A stretch of DNA of 64,000 nucleotides from Poseidonocella pacifica (GCF_900111875.1 NZ_FOJU01000002.1:372001-436000); one strand, 5' to 3'. Counted from the first letter of the stretch, positions 37,301 through 46,728 are shown. A program made the numbers and translations. The notes: a model not told the origin generated them from the letters alone.

Positions 37301-39821
37301 TCCGGCCTTCCCACTCGATGCGGGTCTTCTCCCACAGGATGAACATCTGCGGCAGCAACGGATCGATCCCCTCCCCGCCCGCCTTGCAGCAGGTTTCGAT
37401 CTCCTTGAGCGCCTGATGAAACTTCAGGGCGCCGTACATCCCCGTCATACCGCCTACCGCATGGGCCCGGCTCGCCAGATGATCGAGATCGGAAGTATCC
37501 GTGAACTCCGGCAGCGCCTCTTCGACCTCCGCAATCACCAGTTTCAGGCGATCTACAAAGGTCTCCTCCCCCACCAGATCGATGAGATCGGAGAGTTGCC
37601 GCTCATCCAGCACCCCCTCCGCGGCCTTGGTCGCCGGGGCCGCGCTTTGGCCCGCAAAGACCTCCGCAAGGCACTTGGCCAGATCGGCGAGGCTGAGCGG
37701 CTTGCCAAGGAAATGATCAAGCCCTGCGGCCAGAAATTCGGCACGTTCCTCCGGCATCGCATGGGCGGTTACGGCAACCACCGGCGTGCGCTTGTTCGGC
37801 CCGTCTTCCGACCGGATCGCGCGGGTCGCCTGTATGCCGTTGATGCCCGGCATGGAGATATCCATCAAGATCACGTCGAAGGGCGTGCTGCGGGCCGCTG
37901 TAACGGCCTCCGCCCCGCCTTCGGCCAAGACCACCTCGTGGCCCTGACGATGCAGCATCGCCTCCAGCAACTCCCTGTTGATGGCGTTGTCATCGACCAC
38001 CAGAACGGACTTCGAAGGAATCCGCGGGCTAGGAGAGTTGCGCGCCTCAGGCAGGGACGCCGGCGCGTTCGCAGGCTCCACCGGAAGAGCCACGACAAAG
38101 CGCGCGCCCCCCATTTCCGCCGCCTCACAGCACACCTCGCCGCCAAGCTGCTCGACCAGCCGCCGCACGATCCCAAGACCAAGCCCCGTGCTGCTCTCCC
38201 TCCGGTCGAGCCGCGCCTCCAGCGTGACAAAGTCCCGAAAGATACGCGTCCGGTCGGCTTCGGGAATGCCAGGGCCGTTGTCCTCGACCTCCAGCATCAG
38301 CAGCGGCTTTTCCCCTTCGGCCTTGTGACAGACAGCGCGCAGCTTGACCTGTCCACCGGGGGTGAACTTGATGGCGTTGCTCACGAGGTTGACGACGATC
38401 TGTTGCACGGCGCGCGGATCGGTCACCACGGTGCAGGCATCGATCCCGTCGGTCTCCACAGTCAGACGCGTCCCCGAGGTGCGCGCAAGTGGGTCCAGCA
38501 CGTTCTGAAGCCCCGTCGTCAAAGCCTTGAGATCCACCGCCTTGGGCCGGACCATCGGCGCGCCCACCTCGTCACGCTCCAGCGTGAGCACATCAGTGAT
38601 ATGGTCGAGCAGGATCTCTCCCGAAGTGGTCGCCGCCGTCAGAAATCCGCGCTGTTCGGCATCCAGCGTGGTGCCCTCAAGCAGTTGCAGCGCTGAGAGC
38701 ACCCCGTTGAGCGGGGTCCGCATCTCGTGGCTCATCACGGCGAAAAAACGTGATTTATCGCGATAGGCGGCAAGGGCGGCATCGCGCGCCATCATGATCT
38801 CGCCCTCGCGTTCCTTCTTCTCGGTAATGTCTCGGATATAGGACACGATCACCGGGCCAAGCGATGTGCGGGTGAAGGACATCGACAACTCGGCCGGGAA
38901 CCGCGTCCCGTCCTGTCGAATCAGCTCGCCCTCGCGGCGGCCTCCTTCGGCATCCGTGCCGTCCCCCGCCCGCCGCAGACGCTGCAACCCGCGGGACCGG
39001 CCGATCCGCTGCGCTTCGGGCACGAACAGCTCGGCGAAGCTCCGACCGTACGCATCTTCCCGCCCGATACCAAAGATGTCTTCGGCAGAGCCGTTGAAAT
39101 CGAGGATGCGGTCGTTCTCATCCGTCACGACAATCGCATCGAGCGAGGCCCGCAGCGTGGTCCGCTGGCGCAGCAGGCTCTGCTCCGCCTCGCCCGACGC
39201 GCGGTGCAGCGCCTTTGTCTGGACCCAGAGCCACAGAACCGCTCCGATCAGCGCGAGGGTCACCAACAGGATCACCGCCGCCAGAACCTTGACCAACCGG
39301 GCCACCCCGTGACGTTCCGCCTCCACCCGCTCGGCCCATGTGGCGATGGACGACAGTGCGATTTCGCGGGGCATGTCGGACACCCGCGCAATGGCCGCCG
39401 TCAAATCGTCGAACTGCGCCATCAGGCGGGCATCGCTGGAATCGATGATCGGGATCATCTCGTCGAGGGACCGGCGAAGCTGCAGGATGTCTTCGGAGTC
39501 GGAATCGGTCAAACCTTCGATGATCCGGGCGCGGCTGTAGAAAATGTCGAACCGCTTGCGCAATTCCTCCAGATCCTGCGTCACCCCGACCCGCGCCTGC
39601 GTCAACGCCTGTTCGAGCTTCAGGAAATCCACTTCCAGCTGCGAAAAGGCCCAATCGACGTTGTCGCGCGACGAGGTATCCAGCCACACCGCCCGCTGCC
39701 ACAGCGCATTCCCGAGATAAAGCGAAAGCGCCACCCCGCCCACCAGCACGGCGACCAGCAGGTTCCGCAGCCAGATGCGCCCGGCGTCGCTGCCGGGTTT
39801 GGTATCGGGCTGAGGGGTCAT
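37230..39821 (-). CDS. Hybrid sensor histidine kinase
   Basis: An 863-residue inner-membrane kinase. Order: helix 19-40, periplasmic helical sensor 41-175, helix 177-200, PAS domain about 222-335, HisKA with SHEMRTPLNG (His365), HATPase with NLVSNAIKF and DNGPGIP, receiver 604-720 with Asp654 (ILMDISMPG) and Lys707, and a C-terminal Hpt domain with His787 (SRAHAVGGM). It can run a full internal phosphorelay. It overlaps the upstream molybdopterin-fold gene by 4 bases and probably signals to the LuxR-type regulator encoded divergently at 40522. Confidence 0.94.
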   Translation of the reverse strand: MTPQPDTKPGSDAGRIWLRNLLVAVLVGGVALSLYLGNALWQRAVWLDTSSRDNVDWAFSQLEVDFLKLEQALTQARVGVTQDLEELRKRFDIFYSRARIIEGLTDSDSEDILQLRRSLDEMIPIIDSSDARLMAQFDDLTAAIARVSDMPREIALSSIATWAERVEAERHGVARLVKVLAAVILLVTLALIGAVLWLWVQTKALHRASGEAEQSLLRQRTTLRASLDAIVVTDENDRILDFNGSAEDIFGIGREDAYGRSFAELFVPEAQRIGRSRGLQRLRRAGDGTDAEGGRREGELIRQDGTRFPAELSMSFTRTSLGPVIVSYIRDITEKKEREGEIMMARDAALAAYRDKSRFFAVMSHEMRTPLNGVLSALQLLEGTTLDAEQRGFLTAATTSGEILLDHITDVLTLERDEVGAPMVRPKAVDLKALTTGLQNVLDPLARTSGTRLTVETDGIDACTVVTDPRAVQQIVVNLVSNAIKFTPGGQVKLRAVCHKAEGEKPLLMLEVEDNGPGIPEADRTRIFRDFVTLEARLDRRESSTGLGLGIVRRLVEQLGGEVCCEAAEMGGARFVVALPVEPANAPASLPEARNSPSPRIPSKSVLVVDDNAINRELLEAMLHRQGHEVVLAEGGAEAVTAARSTPFDVILMDISMPGINGIQATRAIRSEDGPNKRTPVVAVTAHAMPEERAEFLAAGLDHFLGKPLSLADLAKCLAEVFAGQSAAPATKAAEGVLDERQLSDLIDLVGEETFVDRLKLVIAEVEEALPEFTDTSDLDHLASRAHAVGGMTGMYGALKFHQALKEIETCCKAGGEGIDPLLPQMFILWEKTRIEWEGRIRDLGADPDRQSPSEEPPLKTDA

Positions 39822-40297
39822 TGCACGTCCAGACGTACCAGCTGCCAGATGGAGCGGCTGTAGATGGTTTCGGTCTGATAGGCCGGGATCATATCATAGG
39901 GATAGACGATCCAGAGCGGCCCCTTTTCGCGTCGGGGCATCGGCTCCCCGTCGATCTCATAGGCGATGATCGGACCGGGGGTGACGGCATCCTCCAGCGG
40001 TATGGTGATGTGATAGTCGTTGATTGCCGTCGCCAGAAGCTCACCCGTCACGATCCCCAGATGCGCCGCGAGATCCGCGAGCGACACGCCGGTGAACCTG
40101 TGCGACCCAACGGTCCAGATCGTGGAGGTTTCAAAGCTCGTCACCGGCAGCAACTCAAGCTGCGCCAACGTGAAGCGGTGTTCAGTCTCTCCGACCTGCA
40201 CCGTCAGCAGGGCCTCGTCGGCCTGCACGCTCGACGCACCGATCCAGAGCGCCACCGCGATGAGCCCCGAACGGAGAAGTCTGGTCATCAAATTCAT
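39818..40297 (-). CDS. Exported molybdopterin-oxidoreductase-fold protein (sensor accessory)
   Basis: A 159-residue protein with a signal peptide (LLRSGLIAVALWIGASSVQA) and a domain resembling the oxidoreductase molybdopterin-binding fold: FTLAQLELLPVTSFETSTIW, FTGVSLADLAAHLGI, and a C-terminal KGPLWIVYPYDMIP. It has no Cys that could bind molybdenum, so it is probably a ligand-binding relative. It overlaps the hybrid kinase gene by 4 bases and could present a signal to that kinase in the periplasm (inferred). The start at 40297 begins the signal peptide. Confidence 0.75.
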   Translation of the reverse strand: MNLMTRLLRSGLIAVALWIGASSVQADEALLTVQVGETEHRFTLAQLELLPVTSFETSTIWTVGSHRFTGVSLADLAAHLGIVTGELLATAINDYHITIPLEDAVTPGPIIAYEIDGEPMPRREKGPLWIVYPYDMIPAYQTETIYSRSIWQLVRLDVQ

Positions 40298-40521
40298 CTT
40301 GGTTCCTCGGCGTACGACAAGCAAGCGTTCGGGCCACGGCCCCGACATATCGGCCGAATTCTAACTTGTGGGTTGCAACTTGCCAGAAATCGGTAGCACA
40401 TCACCTATATACGCAAGAATAGTGAGACATTCTGGCACACTAGGCCAAAGTTCCGTTTGCACCCGGCACCGCGGCCTGTGAGACTGATGTTCCGGACGGG
40501 GAGCCACGGGAAGCTGAGACG

Positions 40522-41139
40522 ATGCTCAAGATCCTGATAGCGGATGACCATGACCTGGTACGCGAGACAATCGCCCTGTTTCTGGAAGCCGACGGCGGTT
40601 GCCAGACAGAAGCCGCGCGCGATCTTAAAGAAGCGCTGAAGACGATGGAGGCCGAGGGCCCGTTCGATCTTGTGCTGCTCGACTACACCATGCCCGGCAT
40701 GAAAGGTCTCGAGGGGCTCGACGCCGCGCTCAAGGCCTCCGGGGGGCGTCCCGTGGGGCTGATCTCCGGTACCGCCACCCGCGATGTGGCCGAAGAGGCG
40801 CTGGCGCGCGGCGCGGCGGGTTTCCTGCCCAAGACCCTGCCTGCCCGATCATTGGCCAATGCTGTGAAATTCATGGCAGCAGGAGAGGTGTTCGCCCCGC
40901 TCAGCTTCATGTCCGCCGCCGAGGGCCCCGGGGAGACCCCCTTCGCCGAAGTGCTTTCCCCGCGGGAGAAACAGGTGCTTCGCGGCCTCATGAAGGCACA
41001 GTCCAACAAGGAAATCGCCCGCGACCTCGACCTGCAGGAAGTGACCATCAAGCTGCACGTCAAGACGCTCTGCCGCAAGCTGTCGGCCAAGAATCGGACC
41101 GATGCGGCCATGATCGCGCGGGACGCCGGCTTCGCCTGA
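40522..41139 (+). CDS. LuxR/NarL-family response regulator
   Basis: A 205-residue regulator. The receiver domain begins KILIADDHDLVRETIALFLE, with acceptor Asp in LVLLDYTMPGMKG and Lys in FLPKTLP. The C-terminal LuxR helix-turn-helix is LSPREKQVLRGLMKAQSNKEIARDLDLQEVTIKLHVKTLCRKL. It binds DNA when phosphorylated, most likely by the hybrid kinase encoded divergently. The 224-bp region between them would hold both promoters. Confidence 0.93.
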   Translation: MLKILIADDHDLVRETIALFLEADGGCQTEAARDLKEALKTMEAEGPFDLVLLDYTMPGMKGLEGLDAALKASGGRPVGLISGTATRDVAEEALARGAAGFLPKTLPARSLANAVKFMAAGEVFAPLSFMSAAEGPGETPFAEVLSPREKQVLRGLMKAQSNKEIARDLDLQEVTIKLHVKTLCRKLSAKNRTDAAMIARDAGFA

Positions 41140-41219
41140 TCGTTCACGGTTGCGCGCGTGCCGGTGGACATTCGCCGTTCCAAGTGTATCTCCGAAAGCG
41201 ACAGGAAAAGGAGCGCAAC

Positions 41220-42080
41220 ATGAGTGATACTGGCTGGACCCCGCCACGCATCTGGACTTGGGACGCGGAGAATGGCGGCGAATTCGCCAAGACCAACCGC
41301 CCCATCTCCGGACCGACCCACGACAAGGAGTTGCCCGTCGGCAAGCATCCGCTACAGCTTTATTCGCTGGCGACCCCGAATGGCGTAAAAGTCACGGTCA
41401 TGCTCGAAGAATTGCTGGAGGCCGGTCACGACGCGGAATATGACGCGTGGCTCATCCGCATCGGCGAGGGCGATCAGTTCGGCTCCGGCTTCGTGGACAT
41501 CAACCCGAATTCCAAGATTCCCGCCCTGATGGATCACGGCACCGGAACGCGGCTTTTTGAGTCGGGTTCGATCCTGCTCTACCTCGCGGAGAAGTTCGGC
41601 GCGTTCCTTCCCCAAGATCCCAAGGCCCGCACCGAGGCGTTCAACTGGCTCTTCTGGCAGATGGGATCGGCCCCCTATCTTGGCGGCGGCTTCGGGCATT
41701 TCTACGCCTATGCCCCTGAAAAGATGGAATACCCGATCAATCGCTTCACCATGGAGGTCAAGCGCCAGCTCGACGTGCTCGACAAGCGTCTGGCCGATAG
41801 TGAATGGTTGTCCGACAGCTATTCCATCGCCGATATCGCCAACTGGCCATGGTACGGACAGCTTGTGTTGGGCCGTCTCTACGACGCGGAGGAGTTCCTC
41901 GATGCCAAGAGCTACACCCATGTGAACCGCTGGGCGCGCGCGATCGACGAACGCCCCGCCGTGCAACGCGGGCGCATGGTCAACCGCACATTTGGCGAGC
42001 CTGAAACCCAGCTTCACGAGCGTCATTCCCCCGAGGATTTCAAGACGCGCACGCAAGACAAGCTCGACGCGGCGGAGTGA
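41220..42080 (+). CDS. yghU: Glutathione S-transferase family protein, YghU type
   Basis: A 286-residue protein with an N-terminal extension (TWDAENGGEFAKTNRPISGPTHDKELPVG) typical of YghU, a thioredoxin-like GST domain (PLQLYSLATPNGVKVTVMLEELLE, then NPNSKIPALMDHG and FESGSILLYLAEKF) and an all-helical C-terminal domain. E. coli YghU binds two glutathiones and has disulfide reductase activity. The start at 41220 follows AAAGGAGCG. Confidence 0.88.
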   Translation: MSDTGWTPPRIWTWDAENGGEFAKTNRPISGPTHDKELPVGKHPLQLYSLATPNGVKVTVMLEELLEAGHDAEYDAWLIRIGEGDQFGSGFVDINPNSKIPALMDHGTGTRLFESGSILLYLAEKFGAFLPQDPKARTEAFNWLFWQMGSAPYLGGGFGHFYAYAPEKMEYPINRFTMEVKRQLDVLDKRLADSEWLSDSYSIADIANWPWYGQLVLGRLYDAEEFLDAKSYTHVNRWARAIDERPAVQRGRMVNRTFGEPETQLHERHSPEDFKTRTQDKLDAAE

Positions 42081-42096
42081 TCCAACAGAATCCCTG

Positions 42097-42124
42097 TTGA
42101 CACCGGGTGCCACACCTTTAGAAG
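42097..42124 (+). promoter_or_regulatory. Candidate sigma-70-type promoter of rpmG
   Basis: TTGACA at 42097-42102 and TAGAAG at 42119-42124 are separated by 16 bp, about 55 bases upstream of the rpmG ATG. The -35 box is perfect and the -10 box is partial. Confidence 0.45.
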
Positions 42125-42179
42125 GCGGGCTTCAGGATTTTCGGAACGGGCCACCGGGCCCGCGACCAGGAGAGTGACA

Positions 42180-42347
42180 ATGGCGAAGCCGACGACCATC
42201 AAGATCCGTCTGAACTCGACCGCGGGCACGGGCCATTTCTACGTGACCAAAAAGAACGCCCGCACGATGACGGAAAAAATGTCGATCAAGAAATACGACC
42301 CCGTCGTGCGCAAGCACGTCGAGTACAAGGAAGGCAAGATCAAGTAA
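42180..42347 (+). CDS. rpmG: 50S ribosomal protein L33
   Basis: A 55-residue protein beginning [20 protein letters not shown], with [20 protein letters not shown] and a lysine-rich end. This is the cysteine-free form of L33 typical of alphaproteobacteria. It is part of the large ribosomal subunit near the E site. AGGAGAG lies 6 bases before the ATG, and a terminator follows 25 bases after the stop, so it is transcribed alone. Confidence 0.96.
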   Translation: MAKPTTIKIRLNSTAGTGHFYVTKKNARTMTEKMSIKKYDPVVRKHVEYKEGKIK

Positions 42348-42372
42348 GCCTTCCTTGATCGACCGGATTTGA

Positions 42373-42399
42373 GGGCCGCGCCGAGGGTGCGGCCCTTTT
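42373..42399 (+). terminator. Intrinsic terminator after rpmG
   Basis: A perfect 7-bp stem GGGCCGC/GCGGCCC (42373-42379 with 42389-42395), a 9-base loop and TTTT (42396-42399). Confidence 0.8.
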
Positions 42400-42430
42400 C
42401 TCATTCACGCGCCAGCTTTATGATCGGTCC

Positions 42431-43798
42431 ATGTCCCAGAACCCGCCCGACCTTCGCCCCGACCTTGCCCCGCGCGCCCGGATCACCGGCGCGCCTCGCT
42501 CCGGCCAGCCGACCATCGGCATGGTCTCTCTCGGCTGCCCCAAGGCGCTGGTCGACAGCGAACGCATCCTGACGCGCCTGCGCGCCGAGGGATACGGCAT
42601 TTCCCCCGACTACACCGGGGCCGACGCCGTCATCGTCAACACTTGCGGGTTTCTCGACAGTGCCAAGGCCGAATCCCTCGATGCCATCGGCGAGGCGCTG
42701 ACCGAAAATGGCCGCGTGATCGTGACCGGCTGTCTCGGGGCGGAGCCCGATTATATCCGGGAGCATCACCCCAGGATTCTCGCCGTGACCGGCCCGCACC
42801 AGTATGAGCAGGTGCTCGATGCCGTGCACGTGGCCGTCCCGCCAAGCCCCGATCCCTTCATCGACCTGTTGCCCGCCGCGGGCGTCAAGCTGACCCCGCG
42901 CCACTACAGCTACCTCAAGATCTCCGAGGGCTGTAACCACAAGTGCAAGTTCTGCATCATCCCCGACATGCGCGGCCGCCTCGCCTCCCGACCGGCGCGC
43001 GCCGTGCTGCGCGAAGCCGAAAAGTTGGTCGAGAGCGGCGTGAAGGAATTGCTGGTCATCAGTCAGGACACCTCCGCCTATGGCACCGACTGGAAAGACC
43101 GCGAGGCGAAATTCCCGATTCTCGACCTCGCCCGCGATCTGGGCCAACTCGGCGCGTGGGTCCGGATGCACTACGTCTACCCCTACCCCCATGTGCGCGA
43201 GTTGATCCCACTCATGGCCGAGGGGCTCGTGCTGCCGTACATGGATATCCCGTTCCAGCATGCCCACCCCGACACGCTCCGCCGCATGGCCCGCCCGGCC
43301 GCCGGATCGCGCACCCTTGATGAGATCGCCGCCTGGCGCGCGACCTGCCCCGACATCACCCTGCGCAGCACCTTCATCGTCGGCTATCCCGGCGAGACGG
43401 AAGAAGAGTTTCAGACCCTGCTCGACTGGCTGGATGAGGCACAGCTCGACCGGGTCGGCTGCTTCAAATACGAAAACGTCGAGGGCGCCCGCTCCAACGC
43501 GCTGCCCGACCACGTGGCCGAAGAGGTCAAGCAAGACCGCTGGGATCGCTTCATGGAAAAGGCGCAGGCCATCTCCGAAGCAAAGCTTGCCGCCAAGGTG
43601 GGCCTGCGTATGGAGGTACTCATCGACGATATCGACGAGGACGGCATCGCCACCTGCCGCACCAAATCCGACGCCCCGGAGATAGACGGCAACCTCTTCA
43701 TCGACGAGGGCACCGAGGGACTCTCCGTCGGTGATCTTGTCACGGTCGAAGTGGACGAGGCGGGCGAATATGATCTGTGGGGTCGCACACACCGCTAA
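42431..43798 (+). CDS. rimO: Ribosomal protein S12 methylthiotransferase RimO
   Basis: A 455-residue radical-SAM enzyme that adds a methylthio group to the conserved Asp of ribosomal protein S12. The N-terminal domain has three Cys ([32 protein letters not shown]). The radical-SAM cluster is CNHKCKFC, and a C-terminal TRAM domain ends the protein. The [12 protein letters not shown] segment fits RimO rather than MiaB. It lies 31 bases after the rpmG terminator. Confidence 0.95.
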   Translation: MSQNPPDLRPDLAPRARITGAPRSGQPTIGMVSLGCPKALVDSERILTRLRAEGYGISPDYTGADAVIVNTCGFLDSAKAESLDAIGEALTENGRVIVTGCLGAEPDYIREHHPRILAVTGPHQYEQVLDAVHVAVPPSPDPFIDLLPAAGVKLTPRHYSYLKISEGCNHKCKFCIIPDMRGRLASRPARAVLREAEKLVESGVKELLVISQDTSAYGTDWKDREAKFPILDLARDLGQLGAWVRMHYVYPYPHVRELIPLMAEGLVLPYMDIPFQHAHPDTLRRMARPAAGSRTLDEIAAWRATCPDITLRSTFIVGYPGETEEEFQTLLDWLDEAQLDRVGCFKYENVEGARSNALPDHVAEEVKQDRWDRFMEKAQAISEAKLAAKVGLRMEVLIDDIDEDGIATCRTKSDAPEIDGNLFIDEGTEGLSVGDLVTVEVDEAGEYDLWGRTHR

Positions 43799-43816
43799 GC
43801 AAGCTGGTGGTTTTGT

Positions 43817-44434
43817 CTAGTTCTTCATCGTCTCTAGCTGCGTTCTTAAAGCGCGGATGCGCTCCTCAAGCAGCGTCTGAGAATAGGCATTGTCTCGCAT
43901 TAGATGATCTGGTTGCATCACGAACTGCACTTCGACAGACGCGTCGTCTTTATCCTTGGCTAGTTGAACCAAACGCTGAATCTCACGAGCAGGTCGCCCC
44001 TTCAAGTAATCTAGCTCGATGCTTCCGTACGCGGTATCCCCGATACGATATACGTAGGTGTCAGACCCCGGTTCCATTGCAAGCTGCTCGAACCGCTCGA
44101 ACAACTCACTCTCAACCCGCATGTTTGCCAGCCGCACAGTGAGGTTTTCAGTGGCTCCATCCAATTTCGAAAGTGCCATGACCACTTCGTCGGTTCTAGC
44201 TTCTAGCCCGCTGCCGACGATCGACTTAATCTCGCTCGAAAGCTCCGAAAAGGCAGTCTGCAAATCGTTACGCTCCCGAGACCCGACGGAGCTAATGCTC
44301 TCTATCTGGCCATCGAGTCTCGCTTCCGATGCTTCGATTTGAGCTTCAGAAATCAAGTAGTTGGAGCCTGTCACAGCCAACATCAAAGCGGCTAACGCTG
44401 CGTAGTCTCCTAATGAAAGATTGAACGCTGCCAT
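43817..44434 (-). CDS. Membrane-anchored coiled-coil protein, unknown
   Basis: A 205-residue protein. One N-terminal helix (LGDYAALAALMLAVTGSNYLI) is followed by a long helical region rich in Glu, Ser and Leu (about 30-110) that should form a coiled coil. A small mixed domain (SDTYVYRIGDTAYGSIELDYLKG) and a helical end (LLEERIRALRTQLETM) follow. No family is recognised. Codon use is more AT-rich than neighbouring rimO, suggesting acquisition. The ATG at 44434 is preferred to a TTG at 44446. It converges on rimO with an 18-base gap. Confidence 0.65.
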   Translation of the reverse strand: MAAFNLSLGDYAALAALMLAVTGSNYLISEAQIEASEARLDGQIESISSVGSRERNDLQTAFSELSSEIKSIVGSGLEARTDEVVMALSKLDGATENLTVRLANMRVESELFERFEQLAMEPGSDTYVYRIGDTAYGSIELDYLKGRPAREIQRLVQLAKDKDDASVEVQFVMQPDHLMRDNAYSQTLLEERIRALRTQLETMKN

Positions 44435-44801
44435 TGCAAAAACCAAACGCAGGACTCTAAGTGTGTAGTAAACACCACGTTATGAATATGTGCAAGAGAG
44501 CCAAAATCACAACGGTTTGAAGGCCAAGTCTTGTCACTCTCAGTCTCCACGTCGGGATCAGGTTTAGTCTCACGAACTATCTGCGAAACTAGTTTACAGA
44601 TTCTTACGACAACCGCGCGCCCTCTTAATCCCGGCTCCGATCATACGGGCGTGTGACACAAAGTCATACATATGTCATACGAAAGTCATACCCGCTTTTC
44701 AGCGACTTGGCCCATATTAACCTGACCTTCGGGCCGATTCGGGATGATGCCGGACGCGGCGGCCCGATCCGGCTCTATCCACCGCGACCTTGAGGCCACA
44801 T
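44435..44801. other. 367-base intergenic region
   Basis: This divergent region separates the coiled-coil protein gene from the hemolysin III gene. It is AT-rich up to about 44600 and then carries the second GTCATAC element (44642-44691). I see no open frame with start signals. Confidence 0.7.
44642..44691. promoter_or_regulatory. Phased GTCATAC element, copy 2
   Basis: GTCATAC occurs at 44663-44669, 44674-44680 and 44685-44691, exactly 11 bp apart. TGTGACACA, a near-palindrome, lies at 44652-44660, and an extra CATAC is at 44642-44646. The layout matches the copy at 36200-36251 within one base of spacing. It ends 110 bp before the hemolysin III start. Confidence 0.6.
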
Positions 44802-45455
44802 ATGTCTGTGATGAAGCCCTATCCGATCTACACCCGCGCCGAGCGGGTCGCCGATGTCGCCGTGCACCTGTTGGGGCTCGCAGGCGCGATCATCGGCATC
44901 ATCCTCGTGTTCTCCCATCTGGGCGAGAGGATGGGCTGGGGCGCGCTGAGCGCCACGCTGGTCTATTTTGTTGGGCTTATCCTGATGATCAGCGCCTCCA
45001 TGGCTTATCATCTGGGGGCCTATACCGCCGCCCGCCCGATCCTTCGGCGGCTCGATCATGCCGCGATTTATCTCAAGATAGCGGGCACATTCACGCCCCT
45101 TTCCGTCCTGCTCGGCACCGCCTTCGGCTATGCCGTTCTGGCCTGTGTCTGGGCCGCGGCGATCGTCGGTGTGGTCTTGAAATTCCTGACGGCCGCGCAT
45201 CGCTTCGGGCATTCGTGGCTGCCCTATGTGGCACTCGGCTGGGCGGGGGTTCTGCTGTTCATCCCGCTGGTCCCGATCCTGCCGTGGTCAAGCCTCCTGC
45301 TGCTCTCTTCGGGCGGCCTGCTCTATACCGGCGGCGTCGTCTTCTATGTTGCTGAAAGCCTGAAGTTTTCCAACGCGATATGGCACAGCTTCGTCATCTG
45401 TGCCTCGGCCTGTTTCTTCCTCGGAATCGCCCTCGCGCTCGCCGCGCTTCTCTGA
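44802..45455 (+). CDS. Hemolysin III / PAQR-family membrane protein
   Basis: A 217-residue protein with seven hydrophobic helices. TRAERVADVAVHLLGLAGAI, SMAYHLGAYTAARPILRRLDHAAIYLKIAGTFTP and the C-terminal WHSFVICASACFF carry the His and Asp residues of the PAQR/hemolysin III family, which are probable metal-dependent membrane hydrolases. The true substrate is unknown. GAGG lies before the ATG at 44802. The GTCATAC element sits in its upstream region. Confidence 0.9.
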   Translation: MSVMKPYPIYTRAERVADVAVHLLGLAGAIIGIILVFSHLGERMGWGALSATLVYFVGLILMISASMAYHLGAYTAARPILRRLDHAAIYLKIAGTFTPLSVLLGTAFGYAVLACVWAAAIVGVVLKFLTAAHRFGHSWLPYVALGWAGVLLFIPLVPILPWSSLLLLSSGGLLYTGGVVFYVAESLKFSNAIWHSFVICASACFFLGIALALAALL

Positions 45456-45636
45456 CTGCGAGCCACCCTTTGACCATGCTTCAACGCAGCGCCTTTTGGC
45501 GGGCAGAGAAGGGCGCGTCGCCCCCTGAAGCAACACTCGGTTTACCATAGGTCAGGGTTTCCCGACCTGCGCCAATACTTGCTCTCGTGATATGGCTGTT
45601 CTTGTTTTCAGACCAATCAAATTCCCGGAGTCGCTA

Positions 45637-45909
45637 ATGGCGCAAAATCTTTTCCCTCACGCGACCCTCTTCGAAGTCGCTGGCATGGTGGGTTTTTTCT
45701 GCTACGTGACGAATTACCTGCGCCTGACCTTCAACCGCGTGTCGAGCGCATCCCGCAGTTACTTCGCGCTCAACATCATCGCCTCGGCCCTCGTGCTCGC
45801 AAGCCTGACGGCGAACTTCAACCTGCCTGCAGCAATGCTTCAGAGCTTCTGGTTGGTGGTGTCGACCTTGGGTTTTGGGCTTCGCTCTCGGCGCGGCCCC
45901 GCGACCTAA
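45637..45909 (+). CDS. Small membrane protein, CBU_0592-like
   Basis: A 90-residue protein with three hydrophobic helices: LFEVAGMVGFFCYVTNYLRL, SYFALNIIASALVLASL and MLQSFWLVVSTLGFGL. The pattern of a helix, a conserved N in the second helix, then an E/Q-x-x-W third helix matches CBU_0592-like proteins of unknown function. The ATG at 45637 begins the homologous part. It overlaps the end of the M48 protease gene by 4 bases (convergent). Confidence 0.7.
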   Translation: MAQNLFPHATLFEVAGMVGFFCYVTNYLRLTFNRVSSASRSYFALNIIASALVLASLTANFNLPAAMLQSFWLVVSTLGFGLRSRRGPAT

Positions 45910-46619
45910 AGCCCGCGCGCGGTTCTACGCACCGTATCCATCCGCGCCGCGTTGGGCGGATGGGTGCCGAGGAAGCGGTTGCCGGGATCGGGGATGCGCG
46001 CAAAATACTGGGCACCACGTACGGGATCAAATCCCGCATTATGGGCGATGATCGTGCCCAATGCATCGGCCTCTAGCTCGTAATCCTTTGAAAAGGTTCG
46101 AGCTCCGACCGTGGCACCAAGATCTTGCGCCGTCTTTACCGCGCTGGAATCCGCCCCCGTCGCGCTCGCGAGGCTGCCGAAAACGATGGCCCCGACTGTT
46201 GCGACACCTCGCTGCCGATCAATATGACCTGCGATATGGTGCGAGGCTTCGTGCCCCATGACAAAGGCCAACTCATCGACGTTCTCCGCCTCTGCGATCA
46301 ACGCCTGCGTAAACGCGATCACCGGACGATCGTTGGCGTCACGCGTCTGATAGGCGTTCGCAGGCTGGTCCGGGCGACTGTCCACCACGATCTGGAAATC
46401 GCAGTTCACGTTGCGCGTGCGCGCTTCGCATTCCCGTTCCGCCACAGGCTCCATGATACGCACAACATCCGCAAACGTACGCGCAGAAGGACGGGTTGGA
46501 GTTGAGATTTGCGAACCGCTCTGGCTCGGCAGCGGAGCGGGAGAAGTGACCGGCACGCAGCCGCTCAGGGCCAGGCCGAAGAGGACGATGGGAGCGGTCA
46601 GACGCAAGAGTTTTCTCAC
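45906..46619 (-). CDS. M48-family metallopeptidase lipoprotein
   Basis: A 237-residue lipoprotein with lipobox LALSGC near residue 21. The zinc site is MGHEASHHIAGH (HExxH) with a third ligand in DYELEADALG. The family (BepA/LoiP-like) degrades or helps assemble outer-membrane proteins in the periplasm. No TPR repeats follow, so it resembles the short LoiP/YcaL class. A Ser/Pro-rich linker separates the lipid anchor from the peptidase domain. Confidence 0.92.
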   Translation of the reverse strand: MRKLLRLTAPIVLFGLALSGCVPVTSPAPLPSQSGSQISTPTRPSARTFADVVRIMEPVAERECEARTRNVNCDFQIVVDSRPDQPANAYQTRDANDRPVIAFTQALIAEAENVDELAFVMGHEASHHIAGHIDRQRGVATVGAIVFGSLASATGADSSAVKTAQDLGATVGARTFSKDYELEADALGTIIAHNAGFDPVRGAQYFARIPDPGNRFLGTHPPNAARMDTVRRTARGL

Positions 46620-46728
46620 TTTTCAAAATTCGGGCGCTTGCGCTCACACATAGTCCCTCCCTCCCGTCAAGACCAGTGCCGAGCAGATCTCCGTTTGCAT
46701 CCGGCGCCGGCGCGCTTAGTCTGCAATC

